From the IMG/VR virus record IMGVR_UViG_3300010401_000004, positions 1-64,000 of that record: a stretch of 64,000 bases of DNA; one strand, 5' to 3'. The stretch is from a virus. The notes below the pieces were generated by a model, which saw only the letters and a program-made list of their open reading frames with translations, had not been told where the DNA came from and ran no database searches. This document shows positions 32,531-39,621 of the stretch, piece by piece (position 1 is the stretch's first letter; each line of letters opens with the position of its first letter). The translations under genes and the position numbers were made by a program.

Positions 32531-32695
32531 ATGAGTGAACAAGAACAAGCATTGCGCGACGGGCTAGACATCGTGCGACAGTTACTAGAAAACCAGCGAC
32601 ACTGTGAAAGATCGTTATGCGCTGGCTGTGAAGATGCGCGCGCAAACGTGCTGATAATGGTCAACGAACTGTTGGAACGTACAAAGACGCCATGA
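32531..32695 (+). CDS. 54-residue early protein
   Basis: MSEQEQALRDGLDIVRQLLE then NQRHCERSLCAGCEDARANV: a helix with three Cys and a His in the middle. The stop overlaps the next start (ATGA). The function is unknown. Confidence 0.65.
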   Translation: MSEQEQALRDGLDIVRQLLENQRHCERSLCAGCEDARANVLIMVNELLERTKTP

Positions 32696-32826
32696 TCGAC
32701 CACCTTCTATCATCACTGCATGAACTACCGGAGAAGCGCATGAAAAAACAAGACGCACTCGACGCCGCGATATTTGTATTCTGCATCATTGTGCTGGTTA
32801 TTGTGTTTAGTCTGGAGCAGCAATGA
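32692..32826 (+). CDS. 44-residue single-pass membrane protein
   Basis: MIDHLLSSLHELPEKRMKKQ followed by a strong membrane segment (AIFVFCIIVLVIVFSLEQQ) at the C-terminus. It is coupled by ATGA on both sides. A later start at an internal Met is possible. The function is unknown. Confidence 0.7.
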   Translation: MIDHLLSSLHELPEKRMKKQDALDAAIFVFCIIVLVIVFSLEQQ

Positions 32827-32948
32827 GCGCCAAATGCATCCACTGTCAAAAGGTATCTCAGGTTAAGCGCGTAAAGCACTCAGCCTGTCCGGCCTGTGGT
32901 ACGTGGAATTCACTGTTTCGAGTGTTGAAGCCTAAGAGGAAGAAATAA
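32823..32948 (+). CDS. 41-residue zinc-ribbon protein
   Basis: MSAKCIHCQKVSQVKRVKHS then ACPACGTWNS and a basic tail. Two C-x2-C knuckles 15 residues apart form a simple zinc ribbon. It overlaps the upstream stop (ATGA). Confidence 0.74.
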   Translation: MSAKCIHCQKVSQVKRVKHSACPACGTWNSLFRVLKPKRKK

Positions 32949-32976
32949 TGTACTACGACAACGGGTGGGAAGAATC

Positions 32977-33138
32977 ATGAAAGATGAGACTTTAATCCTT
33001 GACTTCGATAGCGGGGAAATCAAGCGCAAGCTCATGAGTAAGAGGGATACGCGCCAAAGGAAAGGCTTAACGCGCCCGTGGCACAATAACTGCTACGCGC
33101 GCGAGGCCAATTTGAAATTTCATGTTAAACACATCTAA
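32977..33138 (+). CDS. 53-residue basic protein
   Basis: MKDETLILDFDSGEIKRKLM then a basic region (SKRDTRQRKGLTRPWHNNCY). It is the last plus-strand gene before the iteron-like array. Purine-rich GGTGGGAAG precedes it. The function is unknown; a 10-codon ORF lies just upstream and is not called. Confidence 0.62.
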   Translation: MKDETLILDFDSGEIKRKLMSKRDTRQRKGLTRPWHNNCYAREANLKFHVKHI

Positions 33139-33164
33139 CTCTCTCTCTATAAAGAAGTTAAGTG

Positions 33165-33257
33165 TTAGACAGTGGCACGACAACGCTTGGACAATCGCGG
33201 ACAGTGTTTAACACGCCTGTCCAAAGGTGTCCAACGGGTTGTCTAACGCTTGTCTAG
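33165..33257. repeat. symmetric iteron-like array, candidate replication origin
   Basis: Seven copies of TGTCYAA or close variants lie in 93 bp. Three are inverted (TTAGACA 33165, TTGGACA 33187, CGGACA 33198) and four direct (TGTCCAA 33218, TGTCCAA 33228, TGTCTAA 33240, TGTCTAG 33251). A perfect palindrome GTGTTTAACAC (33204-33214) sits in the centre. Spacings are close to 11 bp or multiples, one helical turn, so a protein would bind one face. The array lies in the convergent gap beside a RepA-like ATPase gene. An origin is the favoured reading; an operator array is the alternative. Confidence 0.7.
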
Positions 33258-33268
33258 GGGTTAAGGCT

Positions 33269-34183
33269 TTAGGTGTCAGCAGTTACGTGGAAATCATCTA
33301 CTACTTTCAAACCGTGACGGTGAGTTCTTTCGTATAGGCCGGGAGAAATGGCGTCTAAAACTTTATTTTTCAGGCACTCAGTGATGACTCTATCACCTGT
33401 TTTGTCACTGACTCCAAAAGCTGAGGCCCACCCTAAAATCTCAGTTCGCATGATTGATGAACCGGCAGCAAGGGACTCAATTTTTAGCTTAATCGCATCA
33501 CGAGGCTTGGCACTATCGAGCGGGACAAGGACGCCTTGCGCGCCGAATACGTAGTGGAAGGCTTCTGCGGCGGCATTGCGAGGCGAGATGTTAACAGCAA
33601 TGTTTCCTGTGCCCTCATCAAGTTGCACGGTGATGATCGTATCCGAGTATGCGCCCCATGCGACCGAGCCTAAGATTAGCTCTCTTGAGTGCTTGAAACT
33701 CTCATCAGTTTTCATTTTGGGCGAGTGAGCGATTCCGAGAATGGTAATGTGACGCGTGGAGCACAAAGTTGCGCTTCGTTTTAGCAGCCCAGCGACTGGG
33801 GCGTAGCTGTTGCCCTTATCACCCGCCAGTGTTTGAAATCCCTCAACCACGAAGAAAACAGAATCAGAATGAATCTTGAGTGAGGCGTCTATTACCGCGT
33901 TAATTGTAATTACACCTTGTAATTCCTCTTGACAGATAACCCGCGTGATCGCACTGCACAGTCCCAACCGTTCTAGCGTTCGATTCACCGATGACCGCGA
34001 GCGATCCAAACTTACATACGAATATGGAACCGGAAAAGATTTATGCCCAAACACATCTCGCCCTTCTTGCCACGCTGCGAGGGTTTGGAAAACAAGGGTT
34101 GTCTTGCCGGAACCAGACGAGCCGCCAAGTAAATGAACCTCGTTCGCCGGGAGGATTCCGTCAACCAAGAATTCAGGGGTCAT
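33269..34183 (-). CDS. RepA-like RecA-fold ATPase/helicase
   Basis: A 304-residue protein with Walker A GGSSGSGKTT (residues 20-29), YVSLDRSRSS, a hydrophobic strand with Glu in the Walker B position (VFFVVEGFQ) and ILGIAHSPKMKTDESF in the H2/H3 position of RepA/AAA_25 hexameric helicases. The C-terminal 90 residues look like a winged helix (SSIMRTEILGWASAFGVSDK). Family members unwind DNA or load at origins. It ends next to the iteron-like array. It is the only candidate replicative helicase in the window; a repair or RecA-like role cannot be excluded. Confidence 0.8.
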   Translation of the reverse strand: MTPEFLVDGILPANEVHLLGGSSGSGKTTLVFQTLAAWQEGRDVFGHKSFPVPYSYVSLDRSRSSVNRTLERLGLCSAITRVICQEELQGVITINAVIDASLKIHSDSVFFVVEGFQTLAGDKGNSYAPVAGLLKRSATLCSTRHITILGIAHSPKMKTDESFKHSRELILGSVAWGAYSDTIITVQLDEGTGNIAVNISPRNAAAEAFHYVFGAQGVLVPLDSAKPRDAIKLKIESLAAGSSIMRTEILGWASAFGVSDKTGDRVITECLKNKVLDAISPGLYERTHRHGLKVVDDFHVTADT

Positions 34184-34359
34184 TTTGATTCTGCGATGGC
34201 AAGTAGCGCGTGAATCTCAGCTATCTTAAGTAGATAAGATAACTCTTTTTCTTTAGACAGCGCATCGAGTGCGTCCATTTCATCGAACACGTCAACCGCG
34301 TTACATAAAGTAAAATCAGATTTTTCGTAGTGAGACTTAGGCGGCTTTTCTTTTTCCAT
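34180..34359 (-). CDS. small acidic helical protein
   Basis: A 59-residue protein (MEKEKPPKSHYEKSDFTLCN...) overlapping the HTH gene upstream and the ATPase gene downstream (ATGA). It may help the ATPase or regulator by position; no domain is seen. A TTG start eight codons earlier is possible. Confidence 0.64.
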   Translation of the reverse strand: MEKEKPPKSHYEKSDFTLCNAVDVFDEMDALDALSKEKELSYLLKIAEIHALLAIAESK

Positions 34360-34522
34360 TTTTGTTTCGCTTGTACCGGTCAATACTGGATTGGCGAATC
34401 GCCAAAGATGTACCCACCTTGACCGCGTTCAGTTCCCCGGCAATAACCAACTGACGAATTCGGCCTTGAGTAAGGTTGAGCAACCTTGCGGCTTCGCTTG
34501 TGGTCAAATATCCAGCAATCAT
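34337..34522 (-). CDS. excisionase/MerR-like helix-turn-helix protein
   Basis: A 61-residue protein: YLTTSEAARLLNLTQGRIRQ, LVIAGELNAVKVGTS, RQSSIDRYKRNKNGK, a textbook HTH_17 with the wing and basic tail. The start at the second Met is chosen because a TAGTAT -10-like box covers the first; no Shine-Dalgarno sequence precedes either. It is divergent from the next plus-strand operon and probably binds the GGCGTTAA sites between them. Confidence 0.8.
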   Translation of the reverse strand: MIAGYLTTSEAARLLNLTQGRIRQLVIAGELNAVKVGTSLAIRQSSIDRYKRNKNGKRKAA

Positions 34523-34543
34523 GGCCGAAAGCATACTATCAGT

Positions 34544-34586
34544 GGCGTTAATCCGTCAAGCCAAAAATAATTAACGCTGGCGTTAA
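34544..34586. promoter_or_regulatory. putative operator: GGCGTTAA half-site and TTAACGC/GCGTTAA palindrome
   Basis: A palindrome with 7-bp arms and 2-bp centre (34571-34586) lies just before the -35 of the rightward promoter, and a further GGCGTTAA half-site (34544-34551) lies over the leftward start region. The HTH gene is adjacent, so autoregulation plus control of the rightward operon is a natural reading. Confidence 0.6.
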
Positions 34587-34594
34587 AATTTTCC

Positions 34595-34624
34595 TTGACA
34601 CCCTGAATCCCCTCATGCTATAAC
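34595..34624 (+). promoter_or_regulatory. rightward promoter for the recombination operon
   Basis: TTGACA (34595-34600) and TATAAC (34619-34624) are spaced 18 bp. The next ATG is 15 nt away without a Shine-Dalgarno sequence, so the leader would be only about 8-9 nt. Confidence 0.68.
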
Positions 34625-34639
34625 ACTTCCCACAAAGCG

Positions 34640-35065
34640 ATGACTACCAACACCACTGACGACATACTCCGCGCTGCACTAAACGCCGCCGCAGATGCCA
34701 CTGACACAATAGCACCGGGACAGGGGGATGCGTTGAGGCGGTTTGCGAGTGAGAAGTGCAGCAACGCCGCACACGTTCTCCTGACCCCGCAGACCTGCAC
34801 CTTCCGCCATGAAGATGACTGGCCGTCATGTCCCGTGTGCGATGGCGGGTTAGCGATCTGTCGAAACTGCGGTAAGTACGAATTGGAGTTAGACGATCCG
34901 GTCTGCCGCGCCAGTCAGGGCGTACATGACGGCGACACATGCATGAGAGGCGGCAATGGCCCCTGTGAGGCTTGCCAGTGGGCGGAGAACGCGAGCAAGC
35001 GCCCCTTCCCTGAGCAATCCACCTACGACCTATCCGAACAGCAAGCAGGGGAGAGTGCAGCATGA
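34640..35065 (+). CDS. Cys-rich early protein
   Basis: A 141-residue protein. After a helical N-terminus (DDILRAALNAAADATDT) come CPVCDGGLAICRNCGKYELE and CEACQWAE, three C-x2-C knuckles suggesting a zinc ribbon. It opens the recombination operon and overlaps the next gene by ATGA. The function is unknown. Confidence 0.72.
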   Translation: MTTNTTDDILRAALNAAADATDTIAPGQGDALRRFASEKCSNAAHVLLTPQTCTFRHEDDWPSCPVCDGGLAICRNCGKYELELDDPVCRASQGVHDGDTCMRGGNGPCEACQWAENASKRPFPEQSTYDLSEQQAGESAA

Positions 35066-35244
35066 GGGTGTGCGTACTCCGTCCCGACCGGCCAGCGGAA
35101 AGTAACGCTGCGCAGGGGATACCGTGTTGCGGGGAGTGTCTGAGTCGCTATGATGCTGAGCGCCGAGACAATCTCAGTTTCCGGGAGCGAGTATTTCTAC
35201 ACGAATTGATTAAGGCGAGTGCGGACAGAGAAGATGGCGAATAA
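35062..35244 (+). CDS. small Cys-containing protein
   Basis: A 60-residue protein with IPCCGECLSRYDAERRDNLS and a helical C-terminus. It overlaps both neighbours. The function is unknown. Confidence 0.66.
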   Translation: MRVCVLRPDRPAESNAAQGIPCCGECLSRYDAERRDNLSFRERVFLHELIKASADREDGE

Positions 35245-36244
35245 GTATTCACATTCCATGCTGGCAATGTATCGGGCTTGCGCTCTCAAGTTCAAGTATC
35301 GCTATGTGGACAAGCTAGTTCCCTTGCAAGCGGAGTCTCGCCACGATGCCGACTTTGGCAATGCGTGGCACGCAGGATTAGCCGCCCTGTACGCTAAGGA
35401 TGGTTCAGTGAAAAAGGCACAGGAGGCTTTTGCCGCCGACTATGCTGAGAAGAGTTACCCCGCAGTGCTGCCTATTCGTTCACAGGGCAAGACTTTTTCC
35501 AACGGCCTTGCCGCCCTTAAAGGTTACGCCTACAAGTGGCGCGAGGAAGATGCACACATGACGGTATTGGAAGTTGAGCAACGGACAGATAGCGAGGCTG
35601 ATAAGACCATCCTGAAACTTGATCTAATCATGCAGGATGATCGTGACGGTCAAATCTATCCGTGGGATCACAAGACAACATCCAGCTACTTAGATAACGA
35701 CTTCTGGAAACGCTATGAGCCAAATTCGCAGGTGCGATTCTACGCCGATTATGCCAAGACTCGATTTGGCGACTGCGGCGGCTTTGTAATCAATGCGGCT
35801 ACCTTCAAGCATCGCAGCCGGGCCTACACGCCCCGGCAAGGGCCACAAAAGGGCATTCAGTTGCCTGCTGGCGACTGGTTTGACTTTGCCCGGCTGGTGT
35901 TGAATCCAAATGCTGATTGCATTCAACTGGAACGTGACAATTTCACTTATTGGACGGCGCGCATTGAAGCCGACAAGTCTAGCGGTCAATGGGGCTACAA
36001 CACTGATTCGTGTCATCAATATGGACGTGAGTGCGAGTATTTCAAACTCTGCTCCGCTGGCTATTCGTGGCCCCGTGACGAGGAACTAATACTTGGCTAC
36101 TACCGGCAAGCCTGTCCAAAGATATTGCCCGAGGGCCGTTGTCAGCTGGATTTGAACCATGAGGGCGATCATGATTCATCTATCGCTGTCGCCCCTGATT
36201 ACACCGTGGAAACAGAAGGAGAAGTTGAATATGCCGTTAGTTGA
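35234..36244 (+). CDS. Cas4/RecB-like PD-(D/E)XK exonuclease with probable Fe-S cluster
   Basis: A 336-residue nuclease. SHSMLAMYRACALKFKYRYV is the usual N-terminal helix of the PDDEXK_1 family. The catalytic part is KLDLIMQDD (D130) and WDHKTT (D145, K147). Four Cys (C16, C260, C267, C273; CHQYGRECEYFKLC at the end) match the split 4Fe-4S arrangement of Cas4 and AddB. It likely resects DNA ends for the Sak4-like partner encoded next. The ATG at 35234 is chosen over one five codons upstream. Confidence 0.86.
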   Translation: MANKYSHSMLAMYRACALKFKYRYVDKLVPLQAESRHDADFGNAWHAGLAALYAKDGSVKKAQEAFAADYAEKSYPAVLPIRSQGKTFSNGLAALKGYAYKWREEDAHMTVLEVEQRTDSEADKTILKLDLIMQDDRDGQIYPWDHKTTSSYLDNDFWKRYEPNSQVRFYADYAKTRFGDCGGFVINAATFKHRSRAYTPRQGPQKGIQLPAGDWFDFARLVLNPNADCIQLERDNFTYWTARIEADKSSGQWGYNTDSCHQYGRECEYFKLCSAGYSWPRDEELILGYYRQACPKILPEGRCQLDLNHEGDHDSSIAVAPDYTVETEGEVEYAVS

Positions 36245-37151
36245 TATGAAAGCAAGGCCGCAATACACCATTTGGCTTAACGGCCCCGCTGGCAGTGGTA
36301 AAACCCGCGCCGCTTTGGGTTTCCCGAAAGTCATGGCCGTGACATTCGATCCAACCGGATTAGATATCATTCATGAACCCGAGAATGCGACACTGCGGGA
36401 AAATCTCATCTGGCATTGCCCTCTCAATGGCATTCCACTTTCAACTGTATTTAAGGTCACAGAGCAACCAGAAGAGGAAAGTCTTTATGGTGCATTAGCT
36501 CTAGCTCGCAAATTGGCAAGCGAAGGCAAAATTGAGACAGTTTTAATTGACGGCTTCACTTATCTTGCAAGTCTCAAGTGGGATCACATTTGCCAAGACG
36601 AGCAAATCGAGACACGCAAAGGCAGGTTAGATACGCAGAAAATGTATGGCCGTCTCAGTGTCTATTTGAATCAGTTTGCACTAAGCAACTTGCTCCCGCT
36701 GGCAACGCGCAACGGGCTTAACGTAATCGTCACTTGCCATGTGCAACGGGAAAGTAAGTCTACGGTTGAGGGTGTAAGCAATCCCAATGATCCTGACTAC
36801 GAGCGCACCAAACGGCAAATCAATCTTGAGTCTGATCTAAATCCACAAGTGATAGGTGGTTTCAGGCAGACCGTAGAAGGGTTGCCGTCCGCTCTGATTT
36901 ACCTCGATCACAAGGTAGAGACAGACACCGAGGGCAAAGAAACGCTTAACTATTATGCTTATTGTCGCAAGACTTTTGTTAAGTCACTTGACTCACAAGT
37001 GAACAGCAAGAATCGCTACGGGTTGCCGACAATTCTGAAACTGACCAACGCAAATTTCTACAAAACGCTACTGAGTAAACTACCTGCAAACGGTAGCCAA
37101 CCGCAACGGGCTGAGGCCCAACCAACCGCTAAAGGAGAAAAAGGAAAATGA
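36231..37151 (+). CDS. Sak4-like AAA_24 recombination ATPase
   Basis: A 306-residue ATPase: Walker A GPAGSGKT (residues 18-25), Walker B VLIDGFTYLA (about 104), IVTCHVQRES as a sensor-like strand. The size and the AAA_24-type start (QYTIWLNGPAGSGKT) fit Sak4 single-strand annealing/RecA-like proteins. Neighbours, a Cas4-like nuclease before and a candidate SSB and RusA after, make a complete recombination set. AAGGAGAA supports this ATG over one 24 codons earlier. Confidence 0.84.
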   Translation: MPLVDMKARPQYTIWLNGPAGSGKTRAALGFPKVMAVTFDPTGLDIIHEPENATLRENLIWHCPLNGIPLSTVFKVTEQPEEESLYGALALARKLASEGKIETVLIDGFTYLASLKWDHICQDEQIETRKGRLDTQKMYGRLSVYLNQFALSNLLPLATRNGLNVIVTCHVQRESKSTVEGVSNPNDPDYERTKRQINLESDLNPQVIGGFRQTVEGLPSALIYLDHKVETDTEGKETLNYYAYCRKTFVKSLDSQVNSKNRYGLPTILKLTNANFYKTLLSKLPANGSQPQRAEAQPTAKGEKGK

Positions 37152-37786
37152 GTTACGCTGAAAACGAAGTTGCAGAAGAAGTGACAGACGACGCCCCGGC
37201 ATGGGTGAAAGAAGGAACCGAATCGGACGATCTGGCCATTGCCGGAGAGGACGTGTCTCAGGCTGAGGCGATGTCCAACGAGGACTATATCGAACCGGCC
37301 AAAGGCGTGACCTTTGAAATTACAAAGGCATTGATAGACACGTTCACGCCTCGCGATAAGGACACGTGGATGAAGCGGTCGCTAAAATTGTATGTGGCCG
37401 TAGACAAGAGCGGCGTGGACGGTAAGGGCCGATACGCTCGCAAGGTTTTCTTCCCTCGCATTTTAGTCCAAGTCAATCGTGATGATTACGATTTCACAAA
37501 AGACTGGTACAAACCGAAATCAGGCGGCGCGTGGGGCGAATATAACGAACTCCTGACGGCACTCGGCTTTCCCAACAATCCAGCCCCGACCAACGATGCG
37601 GCCTTTCGCAAGAGCCTTATCGGTCGCAAGTTCGTCGCCGACATCAGCAAGGACAAGCGACAGGCTTACGATGCCGACAAGGGCAAGTACGTGAAAATTG
37701 ACGGCGAATACGAAAACCATCTGCGCAACCTGAAACCCGTGAAGCTGGCAGCCGCACCGGAAGCCACTGAGGCAGCCGTAGCATAG
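37148..37786 (+). CDS. candidate ssDNA-binding protein
   Basis: A 212-residue protein with an acidic N-terminal tail (about 50 residues), a central mixed region and FVADISKDKRQ... near the end, followed by an Ala/Glu tail. Sak4 operons usually contain an OB-fold ssDNA-binding protein here, often with GRKFVADI-like ends. I see no diagnostic SSB motif, so this rests mainly on context. It overlaps the Sak4-like gene by ATGA. Confidence 0.6.
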   Translation: MSYAENEVAEEVTDDAPAWVKEGTESDDLAIAGEDVSQAEAMSNEDYIEPAKGVTFEITKALIDTFTPRDKDTWMKRSLKLYVAVDKSGVDGKGRYARKVFFPRILVQVNRDDYDFTKDWYKPKSGGAWGEYNELLTALGFPNNPAPTNDAAFRKSLIGRKFVADISKDKRQAYDADKGKYVKIDGEYENHLRNLKPVKLAAAPEATEAAVA

Positions 37787-37799
37787 GCGGAAAGGGGCG

Positions 37800-38219
37800 A
37801 TGGTGGGGTCAAATTCCGTTTCCTTTACCCTGCCATCGCTTCCCGGCTCTTTGAACGTACTCTATGAACTCAACCGGCCTGACAGTGGACTACCGCGCAA
37901 ACGGCTCAAGGCTGAGTGGGCGCTGTGGATTAGTAACATGATGCCCTATGTTCCAGCCTTTCGGGTTCAGGAGAATTCAATCTTGCGGATAGACCGCTGC
38001 TATTACTTGCCGTGGTTTTATCGTAATGGTCACTGGCGCAAAGTGGACGTGGTAAATATGGACGCCTTGTTGTTCAACTTAATCAGCCGCAAAATCGGGA
38101 TAGACGATCTCTACGTGAAGCAGGGCTTTATGGATTCCAGGGACTCTAATAAGAATAAGGTAATTGTAACCCTGACAGAGATCATGGAATCCGAGTGGCA
38201 GCTAGTCCATCAGGACTGA
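37800..38219 (+). CDS. RusA-like Holliday-junction resolvase
   Basis: A 139-residue protein. LPSLPGSLNVLYELNR, then WRKVDVVNMDALLFNLISRK and DDLYVKQGFMDSRDSNKNKV carry the RusA pattern: Asp residues in D-V-x-N-x-D, then a D-x2-Y turn and a final charged strand. RusA dimers resolve Holliday and branched junctions before packaging. AAGGGG precedes the ATG. Confidence 0.85.
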   Translation: MVGSNSVSFTLPSLPGSLNVLYELNRPDSGLPRKRLKAEWALWISNMMPYVPAFRVQENSILRIDRCYYLPWFYRNGHWRKVDVVNMDALLFNLISRKIGIDDLYVKQGFMDSRDSNKNKVIVTLTEIMESEWQLVHQD

Positions 38220-38232
38220 GAGGGGTGGGGTG

Positions 38233-38736
38233 ATGAGAATTGGATACTCAGAGGACGAGGACTATCCGGGCCAGTTTGAGCTTTGGCAGGCGAACTGTCG
38301 GCGCTCACTTCACGGGCGAGCGGGGCAAGAAGCATTGCGCCGACTAGAAGTAGCGTTATTGGCGCTACCTGAGAAGCGGCTAATTGCCGACGCTCTCCAG
38401 AACGCTGAAGGTGAGGTCTGCGCGTTGGGCGCAATGGCATTGCACGAGGGAGTGGCGATGCCACGGGACGAATTCGCCGATGGTGAAGTCTACGGGACTG
38501 AGGACATGGAAGAGTTTGGCGAGAACGAGTTGGGCATTCCGCGCTTGGTCGCATGGAAGATCGTCGAACTGAATGACGAGCAGTTGGGCGGCATGACTCT
38601 TATTACTAACGAAGGCCCATACCGTTGGCCGTCCGAGAAGCCGAAAGGCTGGATTCCCATCACGCCGGAAAGTCGATACGAACAGGTCTTAGCGTGGGTG
38701 CGCAGGCATCTTGACCAAAACAGGACAGTAACTTAG
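38233..38736 (+). CDS. acidic hypothetical protein
   Basis: A 167-residue acidic protein (MRIGYSEDEDYPGQFELWQA...). The C-terminal half (WKIVELNDEQLGGMTLITNE..., YEQVLAWVRRHL) looks like a compact alpha/beta domain. AGGGGTGGGG lies before the ATG; a GTG immediately before it is the alternative. Similar sequences occur as uncharacterised proteins in phages, function unknown. Confidence 0.72.
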   Translation: MRIGYSEDEDYPGQFELWQANCRRSLHGRAGQEALRRLEVALLALPEKRLIADALQNAEGEVCALGAMALHEGVAMPRDEFADGEVYGTEDMEEFGENELGIPRLVAWKIVELNDEQLGGMTLITNEGPYRWPSEKPKGWIPITPESRYEQVLAWVRRHLDQNRTVT

Positions 38737-39277
38737 TTTCACGACACTTACGGGGGCCAGTTGTCGTGGAAGATGGCGGGCGGATCGGATTACGGTTTCA
38801 CCTCCCGTAGCAGGCTCGCTCGCCAGAGATTGGTTCTTTGAAGTTTAAGTTTCACCCTTCGGGGTGAATCAAGTGAGGATTTATCGGACGCGAATCTTCG
38901 GATTCAGTTCGCCTGTTTCGGGCGTCGGCTTGATCGGCGTATAGCCAGCAGGAACTATCCTCCGGTGTCGCAGACCTACGGGCAATATGCTGGCGCGAAA
39001 GCGTGACTGCGGGCCAACCGATTGAGGCGTAAGAGATCGGCGTTGCCGGAAATAACGTGACTCCGGTGCTAACGGTAGCGCGGCGTATTAGGGCAGTGAC
39101 CTATCAACGGTTGCTGTGCGAAAGCGACAAGCGGGCTGTGCGAAAGCCCTGCATGTAGAAACCATGCGCGGGTGAGCGGTGAAACCCCGTCTCAGGAAAC
39201 CGCGTCTCTGCTCTGCGAATAGGCTTGACTTTTTGGCCGTGGGAGAGAAACGGCCACTTTGAAGGGAGTGTCTAGAA
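38737..39277 (+). ncRNA. 541-bp gene-free stretch, candidate large structured RNA
   Basis: No convincing ORF is present, but paired stems are dense: CACGACA with TGTCGTG at the start, TTCACCC-TTCG-GGGTGAA, GAATC-TTCG-GATTC, CCAGCA with TGCTGG, CGCAG with CTGCG, CGC-GAAA-GCG, CCGAT with ATCGG, GTGCTA-ACGG-TAGCGC, GGGCT with AGCCC, GCATG with CATGC, and TGGCCGT with ACGGCCA just before the next gene. Stable TTCG and GAAA tetraloops recur. This is typical of an ornate non-coding RNA of about 400 nt. I do not recognise group I or II intron cores, RNase P, tmRNA, GOLLD or ROOL signatures by eye. It may also act as a long leader of the next gene. Confidence 0.6.
38804..38829 (+). repeat. 26-bp dispersed repeat, copy 1
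   Basis: CCCGTAGCAGGCTCGCTCGC and the next 6 bases match a second copy at 39582-39607 with 2 mismatches in 26. This copy lies at the 5' end of the structured stretch. The two differences are C-to-T. Confidence 0.8.
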
Positions 39278-39514
39278 ATGAGTTGCGGAACAAAACTTGA
39301 CGGACGTTACGGCAGCTACGAGGAACGGGAAGAAATCGTGCGGACGCTTGAAAATGACGGCGAACATTATCTCGCAGACCACGTTCGGCGCGGTGATTGT
39401 CTTGGGGTAATGGATTTGCACCGAGCGGAAGATATTCTTGATCGTCACGGGAAGTCTCGATACTTCGATTATCAAGAAGAGCGGTGTCGATGCCCTGACG
39501 AGGATGACTATTAG
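39278..39514 (+). CDS. acidic hypothetical protein
   Basis: A 78-residue, highly charged protein (MSCGTKLDGRYGSYEEREEI...) with a Cys/Asp-rich end (EERCRCPDEDDY). AGGGAG precedes the ATG. It follows the structured non-coding stretch, which could be its leader. The function is unknown. Confidence 0.68.
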   Translation: MSCGTKLDGRYGSYEEREEIVRTLENDGEHYLADHVRRGDCLGVMDLHRAEDILDRHGKSRYFDYQEERCRCPDEDDY

Positions 39515-39541
39515 TTCTGGCCGATGAACGTCGTGAGGCGT
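39513..39541 (+). repeat. 29-bp perfect direct repeat, copy 1
   Basis: AGTTCTGGCCGATGAACGTC and the next 9 bases are repeated exactly at 39896-39924. This copy is just after a stop codon and seems non-coding; the second lies at the beginning of a TTG-started ORF. Confidence 0.9.
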
Positions 39542-39581
39542 GGAATTCAGTTTCAGGGGAGTAGTAGTGATGGCAAAGTGC

Positions 39582-39607
39582 CCCGTAGCAGGTTCGCTTG
39601 CCAGAGA
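39582..39607 (+). repeat. 26-bp dispersed repeat, copy 2
   Basis: Second copy of the CCCGTAGCAGG repeat. It overlaps a 14-codon ORF with a good ribosome site (AGGGGAG) and the region before the next gene start. Confidence 0.8.
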
Positions 39608-39621
39608 AATTTAGGTTGAAA

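Noticed and set aside
32948-32980. 10-codon ORF (MYYDNGWEES)
   Set aside because: Only the TAATG coupling supports it; likely part of the leader of the next gene.
38737-39277. group I or group II intron
   Set aside because: No P7/G-site core or domain V signature was recognised, and the flanking genes are not split.
39570-39614. 14-codon ORF (MAKCPVAGSLAREI) with a good ribosome site over repeat copy 2
   Set aside because: Repeat copy 1 has no start codon in the matching frame, so the conserved string is more likely a nucleic-acid motif; too short to support.
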